From assembly GCF_937616625.2 (NCBI RefSeq), contig NC_065572.1, forward strand, positions 43,117,653 through 43,181,652: DNA of 64,000 nucleotides, given 5' to 3'. Every line of letters starts with the position of its first letter. The first letter of the stretch is position 1. The DNA comes from Mercurialis annua. Lineage: Eukaryota > Streptophyta > Magnoliopsida > Malpighiales > Euphorbiaceae. A model generated the notes under the pieces. The model saw only the letters and a program-made list of their open reading frames with translations, had not been told where the DNA came from and did not search any database. Of the stretch, positions 1-10,803 are shown piece by piece. The translations under genes and the position numbers were made by a program.

Positions 1-17
1 TGCTAAAAAGGTGAAAC
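1..17 (-). repeat. 60-bp satellite fragment in reverse orientation
   Basis: The first 17 bases are the reverse complement of monomer positions 17-33 (GTTTCACCTTTTTAGCA). Every other satellite segment in the window runs the opposite way. The match stops at position 17, where LTR-like sequence begins. The piece is short and lies at the window edge, so its extent is unknown. Confidence 0.6.
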
Positions 18-1225
18 ATCATCACATTGACTTGGATAAAATACAATTAGGTGCCTACTAATTTATAAATCTTACAAATTAGTCCCTAATTTATACTTGT
101 TTTTCATCTTAGATTAATTTCCGAGATATGCTAGTATCTATATGAAATCAATCTCTCGTAAACTCAATCGGTTGCACACCCTATTGTGTGTGACTAACTA
201 TGTTCACATCTATATGGTAACGAGAGTCATAAGAAACGCTTTTCTTATATTAAATAATTAAATCCCATTAATTATTAATTCTCGTAGATCGTGAGTGACG
301 TCTAGCAACATATCACGACCCCCAAATAGATATGAATGTTTCGATGCATTCTTTATGAACCAATGTTCATTATTACCGTACACTCAAAATTCCCTTCATT
401 TAAGATTCCGATCTCGACTGGTGTCACGGTTGAGTCAAAAACTGTTTGTCTTGATCATATGACCTCATCTCAGTTCTTATTCTTGATAAATATGACTTCC
501 ACTAGAAACAACTTTCTAAGTAAGTCATATACACCTGCGCAGGTTTTATCATCCATCGAGAACAATTTGAGATAGCATCGAATCTTTTCTCCGTTCATCC
601 GGAGTGATAAATCCTCTCTTGGTTAAACCCCTATCTCCATATACAACTAACTAGAGCCAACACATCCCGCGACCCTAGCTCATGAAAGATCTAGGGATAA
701 GGAGTATCAAACTCTAATCACCTATATACAAGATAGTGTCACCGCAAGTCAAAGGACATATGTACAATTATGAAATAGATGACATTAAATTGAGTTTGAT
801 GAAATACCATGTATAAGTCATCTAGCGTCACTTGTTCGACTCACTCAAACCCTTTGAGTGTCCATATGTTTATTCTGATCCCCATCAAGTAGTATTAGAC
901 TCACTTCTTCCTATAATTAGCAACTCTTTACTAATCAGGAGAATAAACAGAGGTGATGATCTTTCCGGGATAATGTGATGCCCTTATTCGTAGGACCCCA
1001 TCGATCGTGAACAGTTATTTAGATCACTTGTATAATAGAATCTGTGACTCATATTCTCAACACTTTAAGAATAGATTCTATCACAATGTGATAAGGACAA
1101 TATGCAATAAATAAACACTTAGTTGATGAGGCACTTAGTTCAAATAAAACATATATATCATTGCCAATGGGATTTGTTTATACAAGTATAAATAAAAAAT
1201 GGCCCTAGGGCACATACTATTAACA
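18..1225 (-). mobile_element. Copia-like LTR (solo or truncated), minus strand
   Basis: Unique sequence between an inverted satellite scrap and the main satellite. Its right edge on the minus strand begins TGTTAATAGTATGTGCCCTA, which resembles the start of plant Ty1/copia LTRs of the Angela/BARE group (TGTTGGAAATATGCCCTAG in wheat). That similarity comes from memory, not a search. No coding region, primer binding site or polypurine tract is visible, so this is an LTR only. The left edge is uncertain (about 18-29). No 5-bp target duplication can be matched because the two flanks are in opposite orientation. Confidence 0.55.
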
Positions 1226-1370
1226 ACGAAACACATCCAATGGTTTCACCTTTTTAGTGATTTAAGCCAAACGCTACGAAACAAATCCAATCGTTTCACC
1301 TTTATAGCAATTTAAACCAAACGTTTACAAACATTACGAAATAAATCAAAACGTTTCACCTTTTTAGATT
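1226..1370 (+). repeat. 60-bp satellite array, segment 1a
   Basis: About 2.4 monomers of the satellite described at 1740-6413, between the Copia-like LTR and a MITE. The last nine bases (TTTTAGATT, 1362-1370) are the left target duplication of that MITE. Confidence 0.9.
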
Positions 1371-1739
1371 GGGTTACTTCCTAAAAAAATCACAAACTTT
1401 ACACGAAATTTCATTTTAATCACGACCTTTAAAGGTTGCCATTTAAAGGCACGAACTTTCATATTGTTTCAAATTCATCATTTCAATGTATTTTTATTGA
1501 CCAAATTCTTCACTAAACCATTAATGAAAGACCCAAGTTATTAATCAACATCAAATCTTATAATCATTCGGTTAGAATATCTAGGATTAGGAATTTGTAG
1601 TCAGATAATAGACAGAATTTTGCTTTTGTGATAAATTTGAAATTAAATGAAAGTTCATGCCTTTCAATGACAACTTTTAAAGGTCATGATTAAAATGAAA
1701 CTTCGTGTAAAGTTTGTAATTTTTGTTAGGAGTTAACCC
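1371..1739. mobile_element. Mutator-like MITE with long terminal inverted repeats
   Basis: A 369-bp insertion in the satellite. The first and last roughly 90 bp are inverted copies with a few mismatches: the left end starts GGGTTACTTCCTAA and the right end, reverse complemented, starts GGGTTAACTCCTAA. Both then share ACAAACTTTACACGAA and CATTTTAATCA. The flanks TTTTAGATT (1362-1370) and TTTTAGACT (1740-1748) match at 8 of 9 bases. A 9-bp target duplication with long inverted ends is the signature of Mutator-type elements. There is no open reading frame, so the element is non-autonomous. Confidence 0.85.
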
Positions 1740-4700
1740 TTTTAGACTGAAGCCAAACATTTGTAAACGTTACGAAACAAATCCAAACATTTCACCTTTA
1801 TAGCGATTTAAACCAAACGTTTACAAATGTTGCAAAAGAAATCCAAACGTTTCACCTTTTGAGCGATTTAAGCCAAACGTTTACAAACGTTACGAGATAA
1901 AACCAAACGTTTAAAACGTTACAAAACAAATTCAAACGTTTCACATTTTTAGCGATTTAAGCCAAACGTTTACAAATTTTACGAAACAAAACCAAGCCTT
2001 TCACCTTTTTAGCGATTTAAGCCAAACATTACAAACTTTACAAAACAAATCCAAGCGTTTCCCCTTTTGAGCAATTTAAGCCAAACGTTTACAAACGTTA
2101 CGAAACAAATCCAAGCGTTTCACATTTTCAACAATTTCAGCCAAATGTTTACAAACGTTATGAAACAAATCCAAACATTTCACCTTTTTAATGATTTAAG
2201 CCAAACGTTTACAAACGTTACGAAACAAATCCAAACGTTTCCCCTTTTTAGCGATTTAAGCCAAACATTTACAAAGGTTATGATACAAATCCAAGCGTTT
2301 AACCATTGTAGCAATTTAAGCCAAACGTTTACAAACGTTACGAAACAAATCCAAGCGTTTCACCTTTTTAGCAATTTAAGCCAAACGTTTACAAACATTA
2401 TGAAATAAATCAAAGCGTTTTACCTTTTTAGCAATTTAAACCAAACGTTTACAAATGTTACGAAATCAATCCAAATGTTTAACCTTTTTAGCTATTTAAG
2501 ACAAACATTTACAAACGTTACGAAACAAATCCAAACGTTTCACATTTTTAGCGATTTAAGCCAAACGTTTACAAACGTTATGAAACAAATTCAAACGTTT
2601 CCCCTTTTTAGAGATTTAAGCCAAACGTTTACAAACGTTACGAAACAAAACAGGACGTTTCACCTTTTTTGCGATATAAGCCAAACGTTTACAAATATTA
2701 CGAAAAAATCCAAATGTTTATAACGTTATGAAACAAATCCAAGTGTTTCCTCTTTTTAGCAATTTAAGCCAAACGTTTATTAACGTTGCGAAACAAATCC
2801 AAACGTTTCAACTTTTTAGCAATTTAAGGCAAACGTTTACAAACGTTCCGAAACAAATCAAAATGTTTCACCTTTTTAGCGATTTTAGCCAAATGTTTAC
2901 AAACGGTACGAAACAAATCCAAACGTTTCCCCTTTTTAGCAATTAAATCCAAAACGTTTACAAACGTTACAAAACAAATCCAAGCGTTTCACCTTTTCAA
3001 CAATTTCAGCCAAACGTTTAAAACGTTACGAAATAAATCAAAACGTTTCACCTTTTTAGCAATTTAAGCCAAATATTTACAAACGTTATGAAACTAAACC
3101 AAATGTTTCACCTCTTTAGCGATTTAAGGCCACAACCGTTACAAAACAAATCCAAACGTTTCACATTTTTAGCAATTTAAACGAAACGTTTAAGACGTTA
3201 CGAAACAAATCCAAAAATTTCACCTTTTTAGCGATTTATGCCAAACGTTTACAAACGTTACGAAGCAAATCCAGACGTTTAACCTTTTTAGCAATTGAAG
3301 CCAAACGTTTACAAACGTTACAAAAGAAATCCAAACGTTTCCCCTTTTTAGCGATTTAAGCCAAACGTTTAAAAAACGTTACGAAACAAATCCAAATGTT
3401 TCACCTTTTTAGCGATTTAAGACAAACGTTTACAAAGGTTATGAAACAAATCCAAATGTTTCACCTTTTTCGCAATTTAAGCCAAACTTTTACGAACATT
3501 ACAAAACAAATCCAAGCGTTTCACCTTTTTAGCAATTTAAGCTAAACGTTTACAAACGTTACGAAACAAGTCCAAGAGTTTCACCTTTTTAGCGATATAA
3601 GCCAAACGTTTACAAACGTTATGAAACAAATCCAAACCTTTTAACTTTTAAGCGTTTTAAGCCAAACATTTACTAACGTTACGAAACAAATCCAACGTTT
3701 CACCTTTTTAGCGATTTAAGCCAAACGTTTGCTAATGTCACGCAAATGTTTCACGTTTTTAGCAATTTAAGCCAAACTTTTAAAACATTACGAAACAAAT
3801 CCAAACGTTTCTCCGTTTTAGCAATTTAAGCCAAACGTTTACTAACGTTACGAAACAAATCCAAACGTTTCACCTTTTTAGCGATTTATGCCAAACGTTT
3901 ACAAACGTTACAAAACAAAACAAAACGTTTAAAACGTTACGAAAGAAATCCAAACGTTAACCATTTTTAGCGATTTAAGTCAAACCTTTACAAACGTTAC
4001 GAAACAAAATTCAGGCATTTCTCCTTTTTAGCAATTTAAGCCAAACGTTTATAAACGTTGCGAAGCAAATCCAAATGTTTCACATTTTTAGCAATTTAAG
4101 CAAAACGCTTACAAACGTTACGAAACATATCTAAGCCTTGCCCCTTTTCAGCAATAAAAGCCAAACCTTTGCACACGTTACGAAATAAATCCAGGTGTTT
4201 CACCTTTTCAGCAATTTAAGCCAAACGTTTGCAAACGTTACGAAATAAATCAGAACGTTTCATCTTTTTAGTGATTTAAGACATTTACAAACATTATGAA
4301 ACAAATCCAAACGTTTAACCTTTTTAGCGATTTAAGACAAACGTTTGCAAAGGTTATGAAACAAATCCACACATTTCACCTTTTTTGCAATTTAAGCCAA
4401 ACGTTTACGAACGTTACAAAAAAATCCAAGCATTTCACCTTTTTAGCAATTTAAGCTAAACGTTTACAAATGTTATGAAACAAATCCAAGAATTTCCTCT
4501 TTTTAGCGATTTAAGCCAAACGTTTACAAACGTTATGAAACAAATCCAAACGTTTCAACTTTTTAGCGATTTAAGCAAAACGTTTACTAACGTTATTAAA
4601 CAAATCCAAACGTTTCCCCTTTTTAGCGATGTAAGCCAAACGTTTACTAACGACACGAACCAAATCCAAACGTTTCACGTTTTTAGCAATTTAAGCCAAA

Positions 4701-6413
4701 CATTTACTAACGACACGAAACAAATCTGAACGTTTCACGTTTTTAGCAATTTAAGCCAAACGTTTACAAAATTACGAAACAAATCCAAACATTTCTCCAT
4801 TTTAGCAATTTAAGCCAAACGTTTACGAACTTTAAGAAACAAATCCAAACGTTTCGCCTTTTTAGCGTTTAAGTTAAACCTTTACAAATGTTTCGAAATA
4901 AAACCAAGCGTTTCACCTTCTTAGCAATTTAAGCCAAACGTTTGCAAACGTTACATAACAATTCCAAGCGTTTCACCTTTTTAGCAATTTATGCTAAACG
5001 TTTACAAACGTTGCGAAACAAATTCAATCGTTTCACAGTTTTAGGTATTTAAGCCAAACGTTTACAAACGTTACAAAACAAATCCAAGCGTTTCCCCTTT
5101 ATAGAAATTTAAGCCAAACGTTTACAAACGTTACGAAACAAATCCAAATGTTATACTTTTTACGCGATTTATGCCGAATGCTTACAAACGTTTAGAAACA
5201 AAACCAAAGGCTTCACCTTTTTAGCAATTTAAGCTAAACGTTTACAAACATTACGAAACAAATCCAAACGTTTACAAATGTTACGAAACAAATCCAAATG
5301 TTTCAAATTTTTACAATTTAAGCCAAACGTTTACAAACGTTACGAAACAAATCCAAGCGTTTCAACTTTTTAGCAATTTAATACAAACGTTTACAAACGT
5401 TAGGAAACAAATCCAAGCGTTTAAAACGTTACGAAACAAATCCAAACATTTCATATTTTTAGCAATTTAAGACAAACGTTTACAAACGTTACGAAACAAA
5501 GCCAAACGTTTCCCCTTTTTTGCGATTTAAGCCAAACATTTACAAACGTTACAAAACAAATCCAAACGTTTCACCTTTTTAACGATTTAAGCCGAATACA
5601 AACATTTCGAAGAAAAAAAATCAAACGTTTCACCTTTTTAGCGATTTAAGCCAAACGTTTACAAACTTTACTAAACAAATCCAAACGTTTCACCTTTTTA
5701 GCGATTTAAGCTAAACGTTTACAAATGTTACGAAAACAAAACCAAAATGTGTCACCCTTTTAGCAATTTAAGCAAAACGTTTATAAACGTTATGAGACAA
5801 ATCCAAATGTTTCACCTTTTTAGCGATTTAAGCCAAACGTTTACAAAGGTTTGGAAACAAAACCAAACGTTTCACCTTTGTAGCGATTTAAGCCAAACGT
5901 TTATAAAGGTTACGAAACAAATCTAAACGTGTCACCTTTTTAGAAATTTAAGCCAAACATGTACAAAAGTTACGAAACAAATCCAAACGTTTCACCTTTT
6001 TAGCGATTAAGCCAAACGTTTACAAACGTTACGAAACAAATACAAACGTTTCACATTTTTAGCCATTTAAGACGAACGTTTACAAACGTTACGAAACAAG
6101 TCCAAACGTGTCACATTTTTAGCAATTTATGCTAAACGTTTACAAACGTTAAGAAACAAAAATAAGTGTTTCACCTTTTTAGCAATTTAAGCCAAACATT
6201 TTCAAACGTAATGAAACAAATCCAAGCGTCTAAAACGTTACGAAACAAATCCAAACGTTTCATCTTTTAGCAATTTAAGCCAAACATTTACAAACGGTAT
6301 GAAACAAATCCAAGTGTTTCACCGTTTTCGCAATTTAAGCCAAACGTTTACAAACGTTACGAAATTTCAAACGTTTCCCCTTTTTAACGATTTAAGCCAA
6401 ACGTTTACAAACG
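1740..6413 (+). repeat. 60-bp satellite array, segment 1b
   Basis: Tandem array with a 60-bp period: successive monomers stay in register for hundreds of bases, for example 2101-2700. Each monomer has CCAAACGTTT twice, 30 bp apart (positions 11-20 and 41-50 when the monomer starts at CGAAACAAAT). Between them lies CACCTTTTTAGCGATTTAAG, and ACAAACGTTA closes the unit. Five CpG sites per monomer account for many of the variants (CG to TG or CA). Shortened units containing GTTTAAAACGTTACG recur, for example near 1905, 3013, 3945 and 5422. Because 60 is a multiple of three, reading frames stay open by chance of period. No gene is supported. Confidence 0.97.
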
Positions 6414-6532
6414 GGATATTAAACTCTATAGATCACTAAGCTTTCCTCAAATTACAGAAAGGTCACAAAAGTTTTTTTAGTGATCTTTCTGTAATTTGAG
6501 TAAAGTCTAATGATCTACAGAGTTTAATATCC
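6414..6532. mobile_element. Small foldback MITE with 10-bp direct repeat flanks
   Basis: A 119-bp insertion made almost entirely of two inverted arms of about 53 bp (6414-6466 and 6480-6532) around a 13-base loop. The arms start GGATATTAAACTCT and differ at about six positions. The satellite word TTTACAAACG stands directly on both sides (6404-6413 and 6533-6542), a clear target duplication of 9-10 bp. This fits a Mutator-like MITE. It is unrelated to the MITE at 1371-1739. Confidence 0.85.
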
Positions 6533-9455
6533 TTTACAAACGTTACGAAACAAATCCAAACGTTTCACCTTTTTAGCGATTTAATCCAAACGTTTACAGA
6601 CGTTACAAACAAATCCAAACGTCTCGCCTTTTTAGCAATTTAAGCCAAATGTTTAAAAACGTTATGAAACAAATCCAAACGTTTCACCTTTTTATCGATT
6701 TAAGCCAAACGTTTACAAACGTTACTAATTAATACCACATTTAAAATGTTATGAAACAAATCCAAACGTTTCACATTTTTAGCGATTTAAGCCAAACCCT
6801 TACAAATGTTACGAAACAAAACCAAATGTTTCACCTTTTTAACAATTTAAGCCAAACGTTTACAAACATTACGAAACAAATCAAAGCGTTCCACCTTTTT
6901 AGCAATTTAAGCCAAATGTTTACAAAGTTTCGAAACAAATTCATGCGTTTCACCTTTTTAGTAATTTAAGTCAAATGTTTACAAACGTTACAAAACAAAT
7001 CCAAGCATTTCACCTTTTTAGCAATTTAAGCCAAACGTTTACAAACATTACGAAACAAATTCAAAGGTTTCACCTTTTTAGCGATTTAAGCCGAACGTTT
7101 CAAACGTTACGAAACAAAACCAAACAGTTCACCTTTTTAGCAATTTAAGCCAAATGTTTACAAACGTTGCGAAACATATCCAAAAGTTTCCCCATTTTAT
7201 CGATTTAAGCCAAACATTTAAAACGTTACGAAACAAATCCAAAAAATTCACATTTTTAGCGATTTATGCCAAACGTTTACAAAATTTACAAAACAAATCC
7301 AAACGTGTCGCCTTTTTAGCGATTGAAGCCGAACGTTTACAAACGTCACGAAACAAATTTAAACATTTCACCTATTTAGCGATTTAAGCCAAACGTTTTC
7401 AAACATTATGAAACAGAACAAAATGTTTCACCTTTTTAGCAATTTAAGCCAAACGTTTACAAACGTTACAAAACATATCCAAACGTTTCCCCATTTTAGC
7501 GATTTAAACCAAACGTTTAAAACATTACGAAACAAATTCAAAAAATTCACCTTTTTAGCGATTTATGCCAACATTTACAAACTTTACGAAACAAATCCAA
7601 ACGCTTCACCTTTTAGCGATTGAAGCCAAACGTTTACAAATGTTACGAAACAAATATAAACGTATCACCTATTTAGCGATTAAAGCCAAACGTTTACAAA
7701 CATTACGAAACAAATCCAAACGTTTTACCTTTTTAGCGATTTAAGCCAATCGTTTACAAAGTTTAGGAAACAAATACAAACGTTTCACCTTTTTAGCAGT
7801 TTAAGCCAAACGTTTACAAACGTTACGAAACAAATCCAAGCGTTTAACCTTTTTAGCAATTCAAACGTTTACAAACTTTACGAAACAAATCCAAGCGTTT
7901 CACCTTTTTAGCAATTTAAGCCAAACGTTTACAAACGTTACGGAACAAATCCAAATGTTTTACTTTTTTAGCGATTTAAGCCAAACGTTACAAACATTAT
8001 AAAACAAATCCAAGAGTTTCACCTTTTAAGCAATTTAAGCCAAACGTCTACAAAAGTTACGAAACAAATCCAAGTGTTTCACCTTTTTAGCAATTTAAGC
8101 CAAACGTTTACAAACGTTACGAAACAAATCCAAGCGTTTCACCTTTTTACCAATTTATGGCAAACGTATACAAACGTTACGAAACAAATCCAAATGTTTC
8201 ACCTTTTTAGCGATTTAAGCCAAACGTTTACAAACGTTACGAAACAAATCCAAATGTTTCACCTTTTTAGCGATTTAAGCCAAACATTTACAAACGTTAC
8301 AAAACAAATCCAAACGCTTCACCTTTTTAGCGATTTAAGCCAAACGATTACAAAATGTTAAGAAACAAATCCACACGTTTCACCTTTTTAGCGATTTACG
8401 CCAAACGTTTACAAACGTTACGAAACAAATCCAAACATTTCACCTTTTTAGCGATTTAAGCCAAACGTATACAAATGTTATGAAATAATTAGCGATTTAC
8501 GCCAAATGTATACAAACGTTATGAAACAAATCCAAACGTTTCACCTTTTTAGAGATTTACGCCAAACGTATACAAACATTGCGAAACAAATCCAAAAGTT
8601 TCACCTTTTTAGTGATTTAAGCCAAACGTTTACAAACGTTACGAAACAAATCCAAACGGTTCACCTTTTTAGAGATTTAAGCTAAACATTTGCAAACGTT
8701 ACGAAACAAATCCAAATGCTTCACTTTTTTAGCGATTTAAGCCAAACGTTTACAAAATGTTACTAAACAAATCCATACGTTTCTCCTTTTTAGCAATTTA
8801 AGCCAAACGTTTACAAACATTACGAAACAAATCCAAACGTTTCGCCTTTTTACCGATTTAAGCCAAACGTTTACAAACGTTACGAAACAAATCCAAACGT
8901 TTCACCTTTTTAGCGATTTAAGCCAAACATATACAAACGCTACGAAACAAATCCAAACGTTTCGCCTTTTTAGCGATTTACGCCAAACGTATGCAAACGT
9001 TACGAAACAAATCCAAACGTTTCGCCTTTTTAGCGATTTTCGCCAAACGTATACAAACGTTACGAAACAAATCCAAATATTTCACCCTTTTAGCGATTTA
9101 AGCCAGCGATTTAAGCAAAACGTTTACAAATGTAACAAAACAAATCCAAATGTTTCACCTTTTTAGCGATTTAAGCCAAACATTTACAAACGTTACGAAA
9201 CAAATCCAAACGCTTCACCTTTTTTGCGATTTAAGCCAAACGTGTACAAAATGTTACGAAACAAATCCAAACGTTTCGCCTTTTTTAGCAATTTAAGCCA
9301 AACGTTTACAAACGTTACGAAACAATTCCAAATGTTTCGCCTTTTTGGCGATTTAAGTCAAACGTTTACAAACGTTACGAAACAAAACCAAATGTTTAAA
9401 ACGTTACGAAACAAATCCAAACGTTTCACATTTTTAGCGATTTAAGCCAAACCTT
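6533..9455 (+). repeat. 60-bp satellite array, segment 1c
   Basis: Continuation of the satellite to the truncated LTR of element A. Many monomers at 8461-9110 carry GTATACAAACG in place of GTTTACAAACG, a local variant family. The array ends within a few bases of 9456, where satellite TTTACA overlaps LTR TACAC. Confidence 0.97.
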
Positions 9456-9456
9456 T

Positions 9457-9541
9457 ACACTAACTTATGTATATAGTACCGCGAGGCCAGTTCATACCAG
9501 GTACAGTAGCTAAAGCCCGCGAGGTTTTGAACAGTTAGTGT
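9457..9541 (+). other. LTR hairpin element (8-bp closing stem)
   Basis: ACACTAAC at 9457-9464 is the perfect complement of GTTAGTGT at 9534-9541. Inside, GCGAGG occurs twice and CCAGTTC/GAAC offers further pairing. The same structure is at 16017-16101 and, in solo LTR E, at 42144-42230. The truncated LTR of element A begins at the foot of this stem. Confidence 0.6.
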
Positions 9542-9548
9542 AAATATT

Positions 9549-9550
<2 letters not shown>

Positions 9551-9591
<41 letters not shown>
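9551..9591. repeat. (TA)n microsatellite in LTR
   Basis: About 40 bases of alternating TA. The 3' LTR has a shorter tract preceded by TG repeats at 16111-16147. Confidence 0.95.
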
Positions 9592-9594
<3 letters not shown>

Positions 9595-9739
9595 GTATAT
9601 TTGCTTCTGTTGTTTCGTGGTATTTGTTTATTATTTGCGAAAAATTTATAGTGGTTTGAGGCTTGCTACGGGTTCCGGAGCTACCACTCCCGTTCCCCAG
9701 CGCCGGTTACTGCTCAATTATTTTGGGTCGTGACAATGT

Positions 9740-9752
9740 TGGTATCAGAGCA
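9740..9752 (+). promoter_or_regulatory. Primer binding site, element A (initiator tRNA-Met)
   Basis: TGGTATCAGAGCA begins four bases after the LTR end. It matches the complement of the 3' end of plant initiator tRNA-Met, the usual primer of plant LTR retrotransposons. This fixes element A on the plus strand. Confidence 0.92.
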
Positions 9753-9839
9753 GTTGGTCCAGTTACCAATGCAAGTTTGTTTCAGTGTTTATTTGAGAGC
9801 AGTTAGTCCAGTTACCACTGCAAGTTTGTTTCAGTGTTT
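9748..9839 (+). repeat. Tandem duplication overlapping the primer binding site
   Basis: Two 43-base copies (9748-9790 and 9797-9839) starting GAGCAGTT and ending TTTCAGTGTTT, with two mismatches. The first overlaps the end of the primer binding site. The second lies in the leader. Confidence 0.85.
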
Positions 9840-10198
9840 TGTCTGAGTGTCTGTTTGATTTGGGATATTCTGTCAGTAAGTAAACCTAGGAACTACTGCA
9901 GCAAAAGAGTCGGACCTTAGTTGCTTGTATTTGTTTGATATGTGTATTAGCAGTATGTGGCATAGCGCGCGAATCAGGGTTATTAAGCTAATAAGTTATT
10001 AGTATCTGCGTATACGAACGACTGAGGCAACTAAGTGTTTACTACTTGCGCTAGAATTACTAAATGGTTATTTGCTTGCGAACTACATGCAGTTGGATTA
10101 AATGCTAAATGATTACAGTATCTTATCAGTTAATATTGGGATTGCGTGTGGAAATGGGCTCAGATGCTCGCTTATGTTTGAAATTGTTTCTTTTCAAC

Positions 10199-10803
10199 AT
10201 GTCTGGACAGAACAAGAGCTCAGTCACATGCTGCTGAAGAACGGAAGGAAGTAGGCGAACCATCTGGTGTCCATCAGAACGGATTCCACGCAGATATTAG
10301 AAGATCGCTAGAAATTTATCAGAATGGCTATATGTCTGTATCAGAGATTGGTAGTTCTTCTGGAGCCAGAGGTAGAACCCATTCGCCAGAAATAAAGTAT
10401 AGTGAGGAAGAAGAGGATCATGAGGAAGATCCGGAGGAGGATCCTGAAGAGGATCCAGAGGAGGACCCAGAAGAGAACCCAGAGGAAGAATTAGAAGAAG
10501 AGGATTTTGAGGAAGAGGAACTGTTAGATGAATCAGACATTGAAGAATACAAAAGTGAGCATTTCTGGTCTAGGGTGTGGAGATACCGCAATTTGAGAGA
10601 AGACGCAGAAATAGCAAACGATCAGGCACAAATAGCTCTAAACCAAGTTAGGAGGCAGATGCTCTCCTTCTCTCCGAGGAATGCTAACAGTAGGGCTGTA
10701 TTCTTCTGATTTTCTACGAATGGTTGAGGGAGTCCCCGATCTGAACGAAGATAATAGAACTATCAACCGTAGATACGTCAGAGGCTTAGGACCTGAGTAT
10801 TAG
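10199..10803 (+). pseudogene. Element A gag-position reading frame with acidic repeat, frameshifted
   Basis: A putative start ATG at 10199 (MSGQ) lies 447 bases after the primer binding site, the normal place for gag. A one-base shift near 10208 moves into a frame that stays open to 10709. A second shift near 10706 would carry it on to a stop at 10801-10803 (…RGLGPEY). The open stretch has a low-complexity acidic block (10405-10550) with four EEDP units, then a charged segment rich in W and R (FWSRVWRYR). No zinc knuckle is present. I do not recognise the family. It may be a shortened or diverged gag, or an extra protein of a non-autonomous element. It is broken as it stands unless the shifts are sequencing errors. 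Confidence 0.5.

Larger units (their letters stand above)
9456..9735 (+). mobile_element. Element A, 5' LTR (truncated, last 280 bp only)
   Basis: This segment matches the last part of the complete 3' LTR at 13805-16291 (from about 16016), with roughly a dozen mismatches by eye. It ends GGGTCGTGACA and is followed at once by a primer binding site. About 2.2 kb of the LTR, including its TGTAATACCCC start, is missing. It joins satellite on the left with a 4-5 base overlap (TACA). Confidence 0.9.

Noticed and set aside
336..575. 79-codon open frame in the Copia-like LTR
   Set aside because: It lies opposite the LTR sense and has no motif. LTRs of this kind do not encode proteins.
2067..9445. 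Many open frames of 60-113 codons encoding a 20-residue repeat (QTFTNVTKQIQ…), and similar ones at 23605-24195, 36512-39628, 42801-56469 and 63486-63851
   Set aside because: They are translations of the 60-bp satellite, kept open by a period divisible by three. Starts arise from CpG decay, both strands are open, and frames break at every length variant.
1226..9455. CRISPR-like array of 60-bp repeats
   Set aside because: There are no unique spacers, repeats are contiguous and diverged, there are no cas genes, and the setting is a plant genome.
9548..9733. Open frame starting MYIYIYIY
   Set aside because: Translation of the TA microsatellite running into the LTR end.
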